64,000 nucleotides of DNA from Novosphingobium sp. ZN18A2. GTDB lineage: Bacteria > Pseudomonadota > Alphaproteobacteria > Sphingomonadales > Sphingomonadaceae. Below the pieces are notes generated by a model, which was given only the letters and a program-made list of their open reading frames with translations, searched no databases and was not told the DNA's origin. The stretch is taken from assembly GCF_036784765.1 (NCBI RefSeq), contig NZ_CP136651.1:2666001-2730000 (forward strand), given 5' to 3'. The translations under genes and the position numbers were made by a program. Of the stretch, positions 62,509 to 64,000 are shown piece by piece. Position 1 is the first letter of the stretch. Each line of letters starts with the position of its first letter.

Positions 62509-63933
62509 ATGCGTGAGCGGCTTCAAAACTATATCGACGGCAAGTGGGTCGACAGCGAAGGCGGCAAGCGCCACGAGGTCATCAACCCCGCCACGGAAGA
62601 GGCATGCTGCGCCATCACACTCGGCACGCAGGCTGATGTGGACAAGGCCGTTGCCGCCGCGCAGCGCGCCTTCAAGACCTTCAGCAAGACCACCCGCGAA
62701 GAGCGGATCGCGCTGATGCAGCGCATTATCGAGGAATACAAGAAGCGGGTGCAGGATCTTGCCGTTTCGATGGCCGAGGAAATGGGCGCCCCGCTCAGCC
62801 TGGGCACCACCGCGCAGGCCGGGGCCGGCATCGGCGCCTTCATGGGCACGATCGAAGCGCTGAAGAATTTCGACTTCACCGAAAACCACGGCGCCTATAC
62901 CGTCGCTTACGAGCCGATCGGCGTCGTCGGCATGATCACGCCGTGGAACTGGCCGCTGAACCAGATCGCGCTGAAGGTCGCCCCGGCACTGGCCGGCGGC
63001 AACACGATCGTCCTCAAGCCTTCGGAAGAGTGCCCCACCAACGCCGCGATCTTCGCGGAGATCCTTGATGCGGCGGGCGTACCGGCGGGCGTGTTCAATC
63101 TTGTCCAGGGTGACGGTCCGGGCGTCGGCCAGGCGATCAGTTCGCACCCCGGCATCGACATGGTCAGCTTCACCGGCTCTACCCGCGCGGGCATCCTCGT
63201 CGCCAAGGCGGCGGCCGATACCGTGAAGCGCGTCCACCAGGAACTGGGCGGCAAGTCGCCTAACCTCGTCCTGCCCGACGCCGACTTCGCGCAGCACCTT
63301 GCCCCCACCGCGATGGGTCCGCTGGTGAACACCGGCCAGAGCTGCATTTCGCCCACGCGCATCCTTGTCCCGCGTGAGCGCGAGGCAGAGGCCGCGCAGT
63401 TCCTTACCGCGATGTATTCGGCCACGCCGGTTGGCGACCCGATGCAGGAAGGCAACCACCTTGGCCCGGTCGTGAACAAGGCGCAGTACGACAAGATCCG
63501 CGACCTGATCCAGTCGGCGATCGACGAGGGCGCGAAGCTTGAAACCGGCGGTCCGGACCTGCCCGCGAACGTCAATCGCGGCTATTACATCCAGCCGACG
63601 GTGTTTTCGGGCGTCACCCCCGACATGCGCATCGCGCAGGAAGAAATCTTCGGCCCGGTCGCCACGGTCATGGCGTATGACAGCCTGGAAGAAGGCATCC
63701 AGATCGCCAACGACACCAGCTATGGCCTGTCGGCGGTGATTTCGGGCGATCCGGCCAAGGCGGCCGACATCGCACCGGAACTGCGCGCGGGCATGGTTGC
63801 GATCAACAACTGGGGCCCCACGCCGGGCGCGCCGTTCGGCGGCTACAAGCAGTCGGGCAACGGCCGCGAAGGCGGTCTGCACGGACTCAAGGACTTCATG
63901 GAAGTGAAGTCGATCAGCGGGCTTCCCGCCTGA
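62509..63933 (+). CDS. NAD(P)+-dependent aldehyde dehydrogenase
   Basis: 474 residues from the ATG at 62509, preceded by GGAGAGA; the longer in-frame open stretch to 62263 is not protein-like. NAD-binding ITPWNWPLNQIALKVAPAL, KPSEECP, FTGSTRAGI, the general-base Glu in HQELGGKSPNLVL and the catalytic Cys in NTGQSCISPTR are all present, as is the closing EEIFGPV and GYKQSGNGREGG. Substrate is unknown; the family oxidises a range of aldehydes. A terminator follows 30 bp later. Confidence 0.95.
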   Translation: MRERLQNYIDGKWVDSEGGKRHEVINPATEEACCAITLGTQADVDKAVAAAQRAFKTFSKTTREERIALMQRIIEEYKKRVQDLAVSMAEEMGAPLSLGTTAQAGAGIGAFMGTIEALKNFDFTENHGAYTVAYEPIGVVGMITPWNWPLNQIALKVAPALAGGNTIVLKPSEECPTNAAIFAEILDAAGVPAGVFNLVQGDGPGVGQAISSHPGIDMVSFTGSTRAGILVAKAAADTVKRVHQELGGKSPNLVLPDADFAQHLAPTAMGPLVNTGQSCISPTRILVPREREAEAAQFLTAMYSATPVGDPMQEGNHLGPVVNKAQYDKIRDLIQSAIDEGAKLETGGPDLPANVNRGYYIQPTVFSGVTPDMRIAQEEIFGPVATVMAYDSLEEGIQIANDTSYGLSAVISGDPAKAADIAPELRAGMVAINNWGPTPGAPFGGYKQSGNGREGGLHGLKDFMEVKSISGLPA

Positions 63934-63963
63934 TCCACACCTCTTGACCGAACAAATGAAGGG

Positions 63964-63998
63964 GGCCTCCGCATCGCTGCGGAGGCCTCTTTCGTTTG
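63964..63998 (+). terminator. Rho-independent terminator of the aldehyde dehydrogenase gene
   Basis: A perfect 10-bp stem GGCCTCCGCA / TGCGGAGGCC with a TCGC loop is followed by TCTTTCGTTTG, 30 bp after the stop. Confidence 0.88.
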
Positions 63999-64000
63999 CG

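Overview
The window is a high-GC (about 64% by eye) chromosomal segment of an alphaproteobacterium, most likely a sphingomonad (Novosphingobium/Sphingomonas-like). The evidence is indirect: the dcw gene order, the cysI-DUF934-cysH block with DUF2849, the long FtsL tail, and protein sequences that look sphingomonad. No rRNA, CRISPR array, phage or transposase gene was seen. Almost every base is coding, and most open frames opposite the real genes are GC-rich shadows.

Layout. 1-5416 (minus): a quaternary-amine ABC transporter (ATPase plus fused permease/binding protein), a DUF4010 membrane protein, a TetR regulator and a transglutaminase-like/DUF2126 protein cut by the left edge. 5790-9083: an exported two-repeat protein with a strong terminator, a MarR regulator, queF and an Ala/Pro-rich membrane protein. 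9192-16240 (plus): a sulfur block of mercaptopyruvate sulfurtransferase, cystathionine beta-lyase, an MscS channel, then cobA-DUF2849-cysI-DUF934-cysH with overlapping genes. This block would reduce APS/PAPS to sulfide and make the siroheme precursor needed by the sulfite reductase. It ends in two facing 76-77 bp hairpin elements at 16237-16402, the most unusual structure in the window. 16509-18320: a CPA-type cation/proton antiporter with a nucleotide-binding tail. 18327-25041 (minus): SDR, proB, obgE, tRNA-Ala(CGC), a lipoprotein, a Bax-inhibitor-1 protein, proC and a YbjN protein.

25199-46351 (minus) is the complete division and cell wall cluster, transcribed right to left: mraZ, rsmH, ftsL, ftsI, murE, murF, mraY, murD, ftsW, murG, murC, murB, ddl, ftsQ, ftsA, ftsZ, followed by a TPR/SPOR protein that is a good candidate for a septal factor. 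Most junctions from mraZ to ftsQ overlap by 1-4 bp, which implies translational coupling. The leader upstream of mraZ carries GGGA-type repeats at 10-bp phasing (possible MraZ operator) and an unusual cluster of six GANTC (CcrM methylation) sites.

46735-55063 holds a small membrane protein, cysteine synthase, ccmB/ccmA, a pterin dehydratase, an SDR, an AlkA-like glycosylase, a 2Fe-2S ferredoxin, argC, an NlpC/P60 peptidase and an M17 aminopeptidase. 55114-64000 (plus) holds a DUF3298-type lipoprotein, map, the glnB-glnA nitrogen module with a sigma-54/NtrC-like promoter region, a HExxH/TPR protein, sdaA and an aldehyde dehydrogenase ending in a terminator at the right edge. All functional calls come from reading protein motifs; no database search was run.
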